From: an uncultured Lachnospiraceae bacterium
GTDB taxonomy: Bacteria; Bacillota; Clostridia; Lachnospirales; Lachnospiraceae
DNA length: 5,162 bases
NCBI GenBank assembly: GCA_946538445.1
Contig: CAMNGO010000159.1
Span: forward strand, 1-5,162
Direction of reading: 5' to 3'
Made by a program: the position numbers and the translations under genes. The notes beneath the pieces were generated by a model that saw only the letters and a list, made by a program, of their open reading frames with translations, did no database searches and was not told the origin of the DNA. The first letter of the stretch is position 1, and the number at the start of each line of letters is the position of its first letter. This document shows positions 1 through 5,162 of the stretch, piece after piece.

Positions 1-1
1 G

Positions 2-130
2 GAGGAAAATGTCATTATTATGAACCCGGGTTCCGTGACTCTGCCCCGCCAGATGAAGCCACAGAGAACTTTTCTGATCGTCGAGTTTTACGAAGACGGA
101 AAAATTTATCCACAGTTTTATACACTTTAG
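2..130 (+). CDS. YfcE/MJ0936-type metallophosphoesterase, 3' end only
   Basis: This is the last 42 codons of an open reading frame that enters from the left edge and stops at TAG (128-130). The visible peptide contains the block IIMNPGSVTLPR, followed by a hydrophobic beta strand (RTFLIVEF) and the ending GKIYPQFYTL. An NPGS..PR block near the C-terminus is typical of small calcineurin-like phosphodiesterases of the YfcE/MJ0936 family (about 155-185 aa), metal-dependent enzymes whose physiological substrate is mostly unknown. The catalytic Asp and His motifs lie upstream of the window, so activity cannot be judged. The assignment rests on this one motif and the length of the tail after it. 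No terminator is visible before the next gene, so read-through into the PHP gene is possible, although that gene has its own promoter-like sequence. Confidence 0.78.
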   Translation, partial: EENVIIMNPGSVTLPRQMKPQRTFLIVEFYEDGKIYPQFYTL

Positions 131-140
131 CTCATTAATG

Positions 141-149
141 TGATATAAT
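141..149 (+). promoter_or_regulatory. Extended -10 promoter for the PHP phosphatase-yerC operon
   Basis: TGATATAAT at 141-149 is a perfect extended -10 element (TGn plus TATAAT at 144-149). It lies in the 64-bp gap between the metallophosphoesterase stop and the PHP start. No good -35 box is present at 16-18 bp upstream (for example TACACT at 121-126), which is tolerable for extended -10 promoters. Initiation would be expected near 156, giving a leader of about 40 nt. Confidence 0.6.
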
Positions 150-194
150 AATAAAGTAACAGTTATCCGGAAATGATAAAAAAGGGGAAATATT

Positions 195-929
195 ATGGAA
201 TACCTGCTGGATGTACATACACATACCATAGCCAGCGGCCATGCCTATAATACGATTATGGAGATGGCCCAGGCTGCACACGATATGGGACTGAAACTTT
301 TGGGAATCACAGAGCATGCCCCTATGATGCCGGGAAGCTGCGGTAATATATACTTCCACAATCTCCACGTCGTTCCCCATCATCTGTGTGGGATAGAAGT
401 CATGTTCGGAGCAGAATTGAACATCCTGGATTATGACGGTCATGTGGATCTGGACGCAATCGCCATGAAGAGACTGGATCTGCGGATTGCCAGCCTCCAC
501 AGTGTCTGCATTAATCCGGGTACCAGGAAGGAGAATACCAGAGCTGTGCTGGGTGCCATCCATAATCCGCTTGTGGATATCATCGGGCATCCGGATGACG
601 GTTTATTTCCCCTTGATTATGAAGCGGTGGTGGAAGCTGCCAAAGAGACCGACACCCTGCTGGAGCTGAATAACAATTCGCTCAATCCTGCGGGAGCCAG
701 AAAGCACACCAGAGAGAATCTGATCAGGATGCTGGAGTTGTGCAGGAGTTATGAACTGCCTGTTATCATAAACAGCGATGCCCATGTATTCTCTGATATC
801 GGACGGAGGGATTTCGCGGAACCACTGATCTGGGAGATCGGTTTTCCGGAGGATCTGATCGTGAATCGTTCCGTGGAGGTTTTCAAAGAGTTTATCGGCC
901 GTAAATATCAAAAAAATCATTTGAAATAG
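195..929 (+). CDS. YcdX-like PHP-domain phosphatase
   Basis: This 244-residue protein is a complete PHP-domain metal-dependent phosphoesterase, close in length and motif spacing to E. coli YcdX (about 245 aa). The nine expected metal ligands of the trinuclear site all appear present: H8 and H10 (DVHTHT), H16 (GHAY), H41 (GITEHAP, where YcdX has a TDH), E74 (GAELN), H102 (ASLH), H132 (GHPDD), D195 and H197 (NSDAH). The ELNNNS segment at 157-162 also matches YcdX. No signal peptide is visible, so it should be cytosolic. YcdX-type enzymes hydrolyse phosphate monoesters in vitro, but their natural substrate is not established. Histidinol phosphatase (HisK/HisJ) is a related PHP family, but the HTxASxHAY pattern favours YcdX. 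The start is supported by AGGGGA at 183-188, six bases before ATG. The yerC-like gene follows 12 bp downstream. Confidence 0.9.
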   Translation: MEYLLDVHTHTIASGHAYNTIMEMAQAAHDMGLKLLGITEHAPMMPGSCGNIYFHNLHVVPHHLCGIEVMFGAELNILDYDGHVDLDAIAMKRLDLRIASLHSVCINPGTRKENTRAVLGAIHNPLVDIIGHPDDGLFPLDYEAVVEAAKETDTLLELNNNSLNPAGARKHTRENLIRMLELCRSYELPVIINSDAHVFSDIGRRDFAEPLIWEIGFPEDLIVNRSVEVFKEFIGRKYQKNHLK

Positions 930-941
930 AGGAGGAAAAAT

Positions 942-1232
942 ATGGGAAAAAAAGTTCATAGCAAGGAGATGGATCCGCTCTATGAGGGAATCCTTCAACT
1001 GAAATCCGTAGAGGAATGCAAACTCTTCTTTGAGGATCTGTGTACCATGAATGAACTGATTTCTCTGGCACAAAGATTTGAGGTGGCCCGGATGCTTCGC
1101 GAGAACCACACCTATCAGGAGATTGCGGAAATCACCGGCGCCTCCACCGCGACCATCAGCCGGGTGAATCGAAGCCTGACCTATGGAAATGAAGGCTATG
1201 ACCTGGTGCTGGACCGATTGGAGAAAGAATAA
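942..1232 (+). CDS. yerC: YerC/YecD-family TrpR-like transcriptional regulator
   Basis: This 96-residue cytosolic protein has the all-helical TrpR fold signature. An N-terminal dimerisation region contains the conserved stretch FFEDLCT.NEL..LAQRFEVARML (about 29-52). It is followed by a helix-turn-helix at about 57-78 (TYQEIAEITGASTATISRVNR). The family is a Firmicutes counterpart of the tryptophan repressor. B. subtilis YerC has been linked to control of histidine biosynthesis (proposed name HisR), so tryptophan sensing should not be assumed. AGAGGAGG (928-935) overlaps the stop codon of the PHP gene and sits six bases before ATG, so the two genes form an operon and may be translationally coupled. 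In B. subtilis yerC also lies shortly upstream of pcrA, as here, though the intervening genes differ. The stop codon is followed directly by a hairpin terminator. The family call is secure; the ligand and operator are not visible. Confidence 0.92.
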   Translation: MGKKVHSKEMDPLYEGILQLKSVEECKLFFEDLCTMNELISLAQRFEVARMLRENHTYQEIAEITGASTATISRVNRSLTYGNEGYDLVLDRLEKE

Positions 1233-1237
1233 AAAAC

Positions 1238-1280
1238 AAGCTGCTGTCTGATGCGATATCAAACCGTCAGGCAGCAGCTT
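1238..1280. terminator. Bidirectional intrinsic terminator between convergent genes
   Basis: A 16-bp stem pairs 1238-1253 with 1265-1280, with two G-T wobbles and an 11-nt loop. On the plus strand it ends in a short T run (1279-1283), then a G, with further T runs downstream. On the minus strand it is followed by one G and then six T (complement of A1231-1236). It can therefore end both the PHP-yerC transcript and the DUF1836 transcript. The minus-strand T tract overlaps the yerC stop codon, and the DUF1836 stop is only 4 bp from the stem. Confidence 0.92.
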
Positions 1281-1284
1281 TTTG

Positions 1285-1902
1285 TCATTTTTCCTTTTTT
1301 TTCTTTCCGCTTTCCGGCGGACACATCTGATCCAGCAACTTTTCAATCAATTGCTTACGCAGATAGATATCATAACACAGCTGGCTGATGAAGGTGAAAG
1401 TAGCCAGACTCTCCTCTTCCTCAGCATCCATTTTTTTCGATGCAAACAAGCCGGTACTTTTCTCGAGAGACTTCAGGATCTCCTTCTCCGTATCCGGTTT
1501 GCTATCCTCCATCTGTTCCATGAGATTCGAGTAGATATCTTTCAAGGACAGACCGTTTCCCGGATTCCTGGGAAAATACGAATCTGTCAGCGTGGACAGA
1601 AGATTCTGTATATCAGAAATGGAAAGAATACTCTTATAATAGTAGATCATGATAAGAAGAAAAACATGTTCTTTGGAATACTTCTTCTTATTCGATGGCG
1701 GAAGCAGGCGATTCTTCGTGTAATTGTTGATCATGGTCTTAGTCAGGACCTTATCTTCGGGATACCGTTTATAACCGGACAGATGCTCATCCATGAAGGT
1801 AGTGACCTGATCCATATAAAGCTCTATATTGGGAATGTCCTCCGGACGAATACCACGATTCTGCAATAATTCATCCAGCAGCTCTCGTACTTTTTGTTCC
1901 AA
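1285..1902 (-). CDS. DUF1836 protein, probable DNA-binding regulator (YkrK-like)
   Basis: This 205-residue protein matches the DUF1836 family from memory of its core: IPNIELYMDQVTTFMDEHL (about 23-41), LTKTMINNYTKNRLLPP (53-69) and KKKYSKEHVFLLIMIYYYKS (72-91), followed by LSISDIQNLL. The middle block resembles a MerR-like winged helix, in which a turn with LLPP precedes a recognition wing. B. subtilis YkrK, which I recall as a DUF1836 member, is reported to repress the protease gene htpX. The C-terminal half has a short acidic run (161-164) and ends in a lysine-rich tail (200-205). The start is TTG at 1902: GGAGG lies seven bases upstream and the codon immediately before it is an in-frame TGA, so no earlier start is possible. 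The gene is divergent from pcrA and convergent with yerC. Its target is unknown; autoregulation is only an inference. Confidence 0.85.
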   Translation of the reverse strand: MEQKVRELLDELLQNRGIRPEDIPNIELYMDQVTTFMDEHLSGYKRYPEDKVLTKTMINNYTKNRLLPPSNKKKYSKEHVFLLIMIYYYKSILSISDIQNLLSTLTDSYFPRNPGNGLSLKDIYSNLMEQMEDSKPDTEKEILKSLEKSTGLFASKKMDAEEEESLATFTFISQLCYDIYLRKQLIEKLLDQMCPPESGKKKKEK

Positions 1903-1909
1903 TCAGATA

Positions 1910-1914
1910 CCTCC
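1910..1914 (-). promoter_or_regulatory. Shine-Dalgarno site fixing the TTG start of the DUF1836 gene
   Basis: On the minus strand GGAGG, followed by seven spacer bases, precedes TTG at 1902. The in-frame TGA at 1905-1903 separates this site from any upstream coding. Together these make TTG the only credible start. Confidence 0.85.
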
Positions 1915-1952
1915 AATCTTATCCTGAACAGCAAAGTGAATCTATATAAATC

Positions 1953-1981
1953 ATTATATTGTTTTGAAAACTGGATGTCAA
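1953..1981 (-). promoter_or_regulatory. Consensus sigma-A promoter of the DUF1836 gene
   Basis: On the minus strand TTGACA (1981-1976) and TATAAT (1958-1953) are both perfect and separated by exactly 17 bp. Initiation is expected near 1946, giving a leader of about 45 nt. The spacer contains the 11-bp palindrome GTTTTGAAAAC (1961-1971), a possible operator. Confidence 0.88.
1961..1971. repeat. Palindrome GTTTTGAAAAC between -10 and -35, candidate operator
   Basis: Five-base arms flank one central base, giving a perfect inverted repeat in the spacer of the DUF1836 promoter. The placement suits a repressor site or a MerR-type site, although MerR-type promoters usually have longer spacers (19-20 bp). 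A short AT-rich palindrome can also arise by chance. Confidence 0.3.
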
Positions 1982-2006
1982 CATTGGAGGCATTCACAAA
2001 AATCTT

Positions 2007-2035
2007 TTGACCAGGACTCTATCTTATAGTATAAT
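2007..2035 (+). promoter_or_regulatory. Sigma-A promoter of pcrA
   Basis: TTGACC (2007-2012) and TATAAT (2030-2035) are separated by 17 bp, one mismatch from the full consensus. Initiation is expected near 2042, giving a leader of about 40 nt to ATG at 2082. The -35 box is 25 bp from the -35 box of the divergent DUF1836 promoter. Because this promoter lies inside the longest possible open reading frame (TTG at 2007), it argues for the shorter start. Confidence 0.85.
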
Positions 2036-2081
2036 CAGATTTGCCTTAAAACATATGTTTGGTTTTGAGAAAGGAAAGTCT

Positions 2082-4331
2082 ATGAGTATATATGATTCTT
2101 TAAACCCTGAGCAGAGAGAAGCGGTCTTCTACACGGAGGGTCCTCTGCTCATTCTGGCGGGGGCAGGATCCGGAAAGACCCGTTCCCTCACCCACCGCAT
2201 CGCCTATCTGATCGAAGAGATTGGAGTGCCACCCTGGAATATCCTTGCCATCACTTTTACCAATAAGGCAGCTCAGGAAATGAGAGAAAGAGCATGTTCT
2301 TTGGTAGGAGCCGGGTCTGCAGATCTCTGGATCAGCACATTTCACGCCACCTGCAGCAAGATCCTGCGCCGTTTTATCGATCGGATTGGATATGACAGGA
2401 ACTTTACCATCTACGACACCAGCGATCAGAAGACCCTCATGAAGGAAGTCATAAAAGGCATGAATCTGGATGCGAAAATGTACCCGGAACGGGAGATATT
2501 ATCCCGCATCTCTTCAGCCAAAAATGAATGTATCTCCCCGGAACAGTTCCGGGAATACCATACGGACAGTTTCCGCGACCTTAAGATCGCGGAAATCTAT
2601 GAGAACTATCAGAAACGTCTCAGAGAGAATGCCGCCCTGGACTTTGATGATCTGCTTGTAAAAACCGTGGAACTGTTTCGTGAATGCCCTGACGTGCTTG
2701 ATTACTATCAGAACCGTTTCCGCTATATCATGGTGGATGAGTACCAGGATACCAATACCGTCCAGTTCATGCTGATCGAATTGCTGGCAGACAGATATCG
2801 GAACCTCTGTGTGGTGGGAGATGATGACCAGTCAATCTATAAGTTCCGTGGAGCAAATATCCAGAACATCCTGAGTTTTGAGAAAGTTTATCCGGATGCC
2901 AAAGTAATCCGGCTGGAACAGAATTACCGCTCCACCAAAAATATTATTCATGCAGCCAACAGTGTGATCGTAAACAACAGCACCAGGAAATCCAAGCGTC
3001 TATGGACCGACAACAAGGATGGGGAGCTGGTTCATTTCAAACGATACGAGACAGAGTACGATGAAGCAGAAGGGGTGGTATCATATATTTCCTTCCTCAA
3101 CATGCGTGGAGTGAAATATGAAGACATCGCCATCCTTTACCGGACCAATGCCCAGTCCCGTGTTCTGGAAGAACGTCTGAAACAGAAGAATATCCCCTAT
3201 GCCATAGTAAAAGGAATCAGTTTCTACGACCGCAAGGAGATCAAGGATCTTATGAGTTATCTGAAGGCTGTGGACAACGGGATGGATGACCTCTCGGTTA
3301 AGAGGATCATCAATGTTCCCAAGAGAGGCATCGGTCAGACAACCATCAACCGGATCCAGGATTATGCCCTGGAACAGGAAATGAGTTTTCTTGATGCCAT
3401 CTACTCCTGCGATGAGATCCCGGAGATTGGCCGTTCAGCGGGGAAGGTCAGAAACTTCGGGGCTTTGATCGAGAGTTTTCGGAATTATTATGCGGAGGAA
3501 GATGACATCGCCGGTCTGTTGGAATTCATCCTGAAGAAGACCGGCTACAGGCAGGAACTGGAAGCAGAGCTTACGGACGAAGCCAGAAGCCGTCTGGATG
3601 ATATCGACGAACTGATCAATGACATCGTCTATTATGAAGAGAATGAAGATGAGCCTTCTCTTCGCGGTTTCCTTATGGAGAAGGATATGTACACCCTCAA
3701 CTCCGCCATCGATAATCTGGAGGAGGATAAGAACAAGGTACTTCTCATGACCCTGCATAATGCAAAGGGACTGGAGTTTTCCAACGTGTTTATGGTAGGC
3801 ATGGAAGAAGGTATCTTCCCTGGATTTATCTCCATGATGAGCGGGGAGGAAGACGAGATTGAGGAGGAAAGAAGGCTTTGCTATGTAGGCATCACCCGGG
3901 CCAAAGAAAGACTTTACTTAAGCTGCGCAGACCGAAGAATGGTGAGAGGGCAGCAGCAGTACAGCCGCCCATCCCGGTTTGTGGAGGAGATCGCCGAGGA
4001 GTACATTGATCAATACAAAAACAAATCGTCCCATAATTATTCTTCCGGCAGTTCCAGATCCGGATATGATCATGGGACAGGTGACAGGTCCCGAAGATCA
4101 GGCCAACGAAGCAAGCCGGAAGTGTATCAGCTTAAAAACTTCAAAGTGGCTCCTCTTACTGAGCTTTCCTATGGGGAAGGGGACCGTGTCAAGCATATCA
4201 AGTTCGGACTCGGTACCGTTACAGGGATCGTGAAAAACGGAAAAGACCATGAAGTGACGGTGGAATTCGACCGGGTAGGCCGCAAGAAGATGTTTGCATC
4301 TTTCGCGAAGCTGAAGAAAGTCGAAAAATAA
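2082..4331 (+). CDS. pcrA: ATP-dependent DNA helicase PcrA/UvrD type (superfamily 1A)
   Basis: This 749-residue 3'-5' DNA helicase acts in the cytosol in nucleotide excision repair, in limiting RecA filaments and in resolving replication-transcription conflicts. All SF1A motifs are visible: Q motif LNPEQREAV (7-15), Walker A AGAGSGKT (26-33), Ia ITFTNKAAQEM (57-67), Ib STFHATC (85-91), II VDEYQDTN (218-225), III VVGDDDQSIYKFRGA (244-258), IV QNYRST (280-285), V TLHNAKGLEF (557-566) and VI YVGITRAKER (601-610). A Ser/Gly/Arg-rich linker (about 646-682) leads to a C-terminal Tudor-like domain (about 694-749, with FGLGTV), which binds RNA polymerase in Bacillus PcrA. The length fits PcrA (720-750 aa). 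The start was chosen at ATG 2082, with AAAGGA (2070-2075) six bases upstream. A start at TTG 2007 would add 25 unconserved-looking residues and lie upstream of the expected transcription start. The downstream ligA of Bacillus is absent here. Confidence 0.95.
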   Translation: MSIYDSLNPEQREAVFYTEGPLLILAGAGSGKTRSLTHRIAYLIEEIGVPPWNILAITFTNKAAQEMRERACSLVGAGSADLWISTFHATCSKILRRFIDRIGYDRNFTIYDTSDQKTLMKEVIKGMNLDAKMYPEREILSRISSAKNECISPEQFREYHTDSFRDLKIAEIYENYQKRLRENAALDFDDLLVKTVELFRECPDVLDYYQNRFRYIMVDEYQDTNTVQFMLIELLADRYRNLCVVGDDDQSIYKFRGANIQNILSFEKVYPDAKVIRLEQNYRSTKNIIHAANSVIVNNSTRKSKRLWTDNKDGELVHFKRYETEYDEAEGVVSYISFLNMRGVKYEDIAILYRTNAQSRVLEERLKQKNIPYAIVKGISFYDRKEIKDLMSYLKAVDNGMDDLSVKRIINVPKRGIGQTTINRIQDYALEQEMSFLDAIYSCDEIPEIGRSAGKVRNFGALIESFRNYYAEEDDIAGLLEFILKKTGYRQELEAELTDEARSRLDDIDELINDIVYYEENEDEPSLRGFLMEKDMYTLNSAIDNLEEDKNKVLLMTLHNAKGLEFSNVFMVGMEEGIFPGFISMMSGEEDEIEEERRLCYVGITRAKERLYLSCADRRMVRGQQQYSRPSRFVEEIAEEYIDQYKNKSSHNYSSGSSRSGYDHGTGDRSRRSGQRSKPEVYQLKNFKVAPLTELSYGEGDRVKHIKFGLGTVTGIVKNGKDHEVTVEFDRVGRKKMFASFAKLKKVEK

Positions 4332-4378
4332 AAATTAAGAGTTGCTGTATATTTATTATGGTAAAACAGCCTGTTGCA

Positions 4379-4387
4379 TGGTATAAT
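4379..4387 (+). promoter_or_regulatory. Extended -10 promoter of the acidic membrane protein gene
   Basis: TGGTATAAT (4379-4387) is a perfect extended -10 element (TATAAT at 4382-4387), located in the 101-bp gap after pcrA. The -35 region is poor (TGGTAA at 17 bp). Initiation near 4394 would give a leader of about 39 nt. No clear terminator separates pcrA from this point, so read-through from pcrA may add to expression. Confidence 0.62.
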
Positions 4388-4432
4388 GGCATCAGTAATC
4401 TTTTTAGTTATGAATACCTAAGGAGGAAAACG

Positions 4433-4735
4433 ATGATGAAAAACTTTGAAGAATTATTAGCAATCTCCAAGCTCAATTCTCTGATGGAGAAGAAGGAAGA
4501 TGAACAGTTTAAAAAAGTTTTATGGGCATTGGCTATCATCGGTGCTTTGGCAGTGATCGCCGGCGTTGCCGTAGCCGTATATCGTTACTTAACACCGGAT
4601 TATCTGGATGACATCGAAGATGAATTCGAAGATGATTTCTTTGATGATGAGGATGACGAGGACGAAGAAGAGGAAGAAGAGGTAAAAGTAGAGGAAGAGC
4701 CGGAAGCTGAGGAAGAAGTTGCAGAAGCTGAATAA
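4433..4735 (+). CDS. Small single-pass membrane protein with highly acidic tail
   Basis: This 100-residue protein has three clear parts. Residues 1-28 form a charged, probably helical N-terminus with the pattern FEELLAISKLNSLMEKKE. Residues about 29-50 are one hydrophobic Ala/Val/Ile-rich membrane segment. Residues 56-100 are almost entirely Asp and Glu, including an unbroken acidic run at 71-83. The lysines before the membrane segment suggest N-in, C-out topology, but R51 and the acidic tail make this uncertain. AGGAGG (4421-4426) is six bases before ATG 4433; ATG 4436 is also possible. A longer reading from ATG 4358 is unlikely because it spans the promoter. I recall similar unnamed small proteins in Lachnospiraceae but cannot assign a function. 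The single membrane segment is not followed by a cleavage-like site, so it reads as an anchor rather than a signal peptide. Confidence 0.82.
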   Translation: MMKNFEELLAISKLNSLMEKKEDEQFKKVLWALAIIGALAVIAGVAVAVYRYLTPDYLDDIEDEFEDDFFDDEDDEDEEEEEEVKVEEEPEAEEEVAEAE

Positions 4736-4789
4736 TCCTTAACACTTTACCCTGATAGCATCAGTAAACAGATCAGATTGGGACAAGAC

Positions 4790-4829
4790 GGGATAATCCT
4801 CTGTATCTATGGATAAATAGGATTATCCC
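4790..4829 (+). terminator. Probable intrinsic terminator after the acidic membrane protein gene
   Basis: A perfect 11-bp stem pairs GGGATAATCCT (4790-4800) with AGGATTATCCC (4819-4829) around an 18-nt loop. It is followed by CTTCTTATTTTCTG, a broken T-rich tail. The position, 55 bp after the stop codon, fits a terminator. The long loop and interrupted T tract lower the certainty. Confidence 0.7.
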
Positions 4830-4960
4830 CTTCTTATTTTCTGATAATAATATGAATATAGTAAAAATAATCTGCCGATTGCTAGGAGTTTTATTATATT
4901 ATTAATTATTATTGGAAATGAACAAAAAAAACATATATTAAAGAGAATTATAAAATTGTG
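4830..4960. other. AT-rich non-coding spacer upstream of the tRNA promoter
   Basis: No coding region with a credible ribosome binding site is seen on either strand between the hairpin and the tRNA promoter. The base composition is strongly A+T-rich, with runs such as ATTATATTATTAATTATTATT (about 4892-4912) and an eight-A run near 4923-4930. The A/T tracts directly upstream of the -35 box could act as an UP element for the tRNA operon. Confidence 0.55.
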
Positions 4961-4989
4961 TTGACATTTGTACCCATCTGAGATATAAT
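4961..4989 (+). promoter_or_regulatory. Perfect consensus promoter of the tRNA operon
   Basis: TTGACA (4961-4966) and TATAAT (4984-4989) are separated by exactly 17 bp and preceded by A/T-rich sequence. Initiation is expected near 4996, about 34 nt before tRNA-Pro. This is the strongest promoter on the plus strand of the window and fits a stable RNA operon. Confidence 0.93.
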
Positions 4990-5029
4990 GCTATTTGTCA
5001 GTCGCGTGGCCGACTATAGATATGCTCAT

Positions 5030-5104
5030 CGGGGTGTGGCTCAGCTTGGCTAGAGCGCTTGATTTGGGATCAAGAGGCCGCAGGTTCAAATCCTGTCACC
5101 CCGA
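5030..5104 (+). tRNA. tRNA-Pro (anticodon UGG)
   Basis: The cloverleaf is complete. The acceptor stem CGGGGTG pairs with CACCCCG (5097-5103), the D stem GCTC with GAGC, the anticodon stem CTTGA with TCAAG, and the T stem GCAGG with CCTGT (one G-T pair) around the loop TTCAAAT. The anticodon TGG is at 5065-5067, followed by G37 as usual in proline tRNAs. The discriminator is A5104. The next bases are TCC, so the 3' CCA is not encoded in register and must be added by the CCA-adding enzyme. Confidence 0.97.
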
Positions 5105-5113
5105 TCCATATAT

Positions 5114-5162
5114 GCGGGTGTAGTTCAATGGTAGAACACTAGCCTTCCAAGCTAGACACGTG
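5114..5162 (+). tRNA. tRNA-Gly (anticodon UCC), truncated by the window end
   Basis: The 5' acceptor strand GCGGGTG (5114-5120), the D arm (GTTC with GAAC) and the anticodon arm (CTAGC with GCTAG) are present. The loop CTTCCAA places the anticodon TCC at 5146-5148. The T arm and the 3' acceptor strand lie beyond the window. It starts 9 bp after tRNA-Pro and so belongs to the same transcript. Confidence 0.95.

Noticed and set aside
603..1346. A 247-codon minus-strand open frame across the PHP and yerC genes
   Set aside because: It lies antisense to two well-recognised genes, runs through the bidirectional terminator, and encodes no recognisable motif.
1282..1869. A 195-codon plus-strand open frame opposite the DUF1836 gene
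   Set aside because: The minus-strand product matches DUF1836 and has a strong promoter, a ribosome binding site and a terminator; the plus-strand frame has none of these.
4365..4375. Palindrome AACAG-C-CTGTT just upstream of the promoter at 4379
   Set aside because: It has only 5-bp arms and no regulator is implied; a chance origin is likely, so it was not listed as an operator.
4358..4432. A 25-codon N-terminal extension of the acidic membrane protein
   Set aside because: It spans the -10 element at 4379-4387, so most of it lies upstream of the expected transcription start; AGGAGG at 4421-4426 points to ATG 4433.
4536..4745. A minus-strand frame encoding a Leu/Pro/Arg-rich peptide
   Set aside because: It is the reverse complement of the GAA/GAT-rich acidic tail, so its composition is an artefact, and it has no ribosome binding site.
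4752..4764. Small hairpin CTGAT-AGC-ATCAG after the acidic protein gene
   Set aside because: The stem is only 5 bp and has no T tract; the stronger hairpin at 4790-4829 is the better terminator.
4918..4941. Tiny open frame ATGAACAAAAAAAAC... in the AT-rich spacer
   Set aside because: It has only seven codons, a weak upstream ribosome binding site (GGAAATG) and no conservation evidence.
1..5162. Search for a mobile element, CRISPR array, phage or defence system
   Set aside because: No direct repeats with regular spacing, transposase, integrase, reverse transcriptase, nuclease or toxin-antitoxin pair was found. The tRNA genes could serve as attachment sites, but no integrase gene is in the window.

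Overview
The window looks like a chromosomal housekeeping segment from a low-to-moderate-GC Gram-positive bacterium, most likely a member of the Clostridia close to Lachnospiraceae. The reasons are strong AGGAGG-type ribosome binding sites, consensus sigma-A promoters (two with TTGACA, 17 bp, TATAAT), a TTG start, a YerC-type TrpR-like protein near a PcrA helicase (in Bacillus subtilis yerC lies shortly upstream of pcrA), a DUF1836 protein, and a tRNA cluster without an encoded CCA. The family placement is an inference; no rRNA or other marker is present.

Layout. Positions 2-130 carry the 3' end of a YfcE/MJ0936-type metallophosphoesterase gene. An extended -10 promoter at 141-149 leads into a two-gene operon: a YcdX-like PHP-domain phosphatase (195-929) and a YerC/YecD TrpR-like regulator (942-1232). 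This operon converges on a minus-strand DUF1836 gene (1285-1902), and a 16-bp bidirectional hairpin terminator lies between them. The DUF1836 gene has a TTG start. It is transcribed divergently from pcrA, with two back-to-back consensus promoters whose -35 boxes are 25 bp apart. The pcrA/uvrD-type helicase gene is best read as 2082-4331 (749 aa), because a longer reading from TTG at 2007 would begin inside the -35 box of its own promoter. Downstream is a 100-residue single-pass membrane protein with a very acidic tail (4433-4735), which has its own promoter and is followed by a hairpin. An AT-rich spacer of about 295 bp then ends in a perfect consensus promoter driving tRNA-Pro(UGG) and tRNA-Gly(UCC); the tRNA-Gly gene runs off the window end.

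How the genes relate. PcrA handles DNA repair, replication conflicts and, through its C-terminal Tudor-like domain, RNA polymerase contacts. The PHP phosphatase and the TrpR-like regulator share an operon and may be functionally linked, possibly in histidine metabolism, although the phosphatase resembles YcdX more than histidinol phosphatase. The DUF1836 protein is probably a DNA-binding regulator and may act on the intergenic region it shares with pcrA. No mobile element, CRISPR array, phage gene or defence system is visible. I found no convincing new system; the most useful observations are the start-site corrections, the divergent promoter architecture and the small acidic membrane protein.
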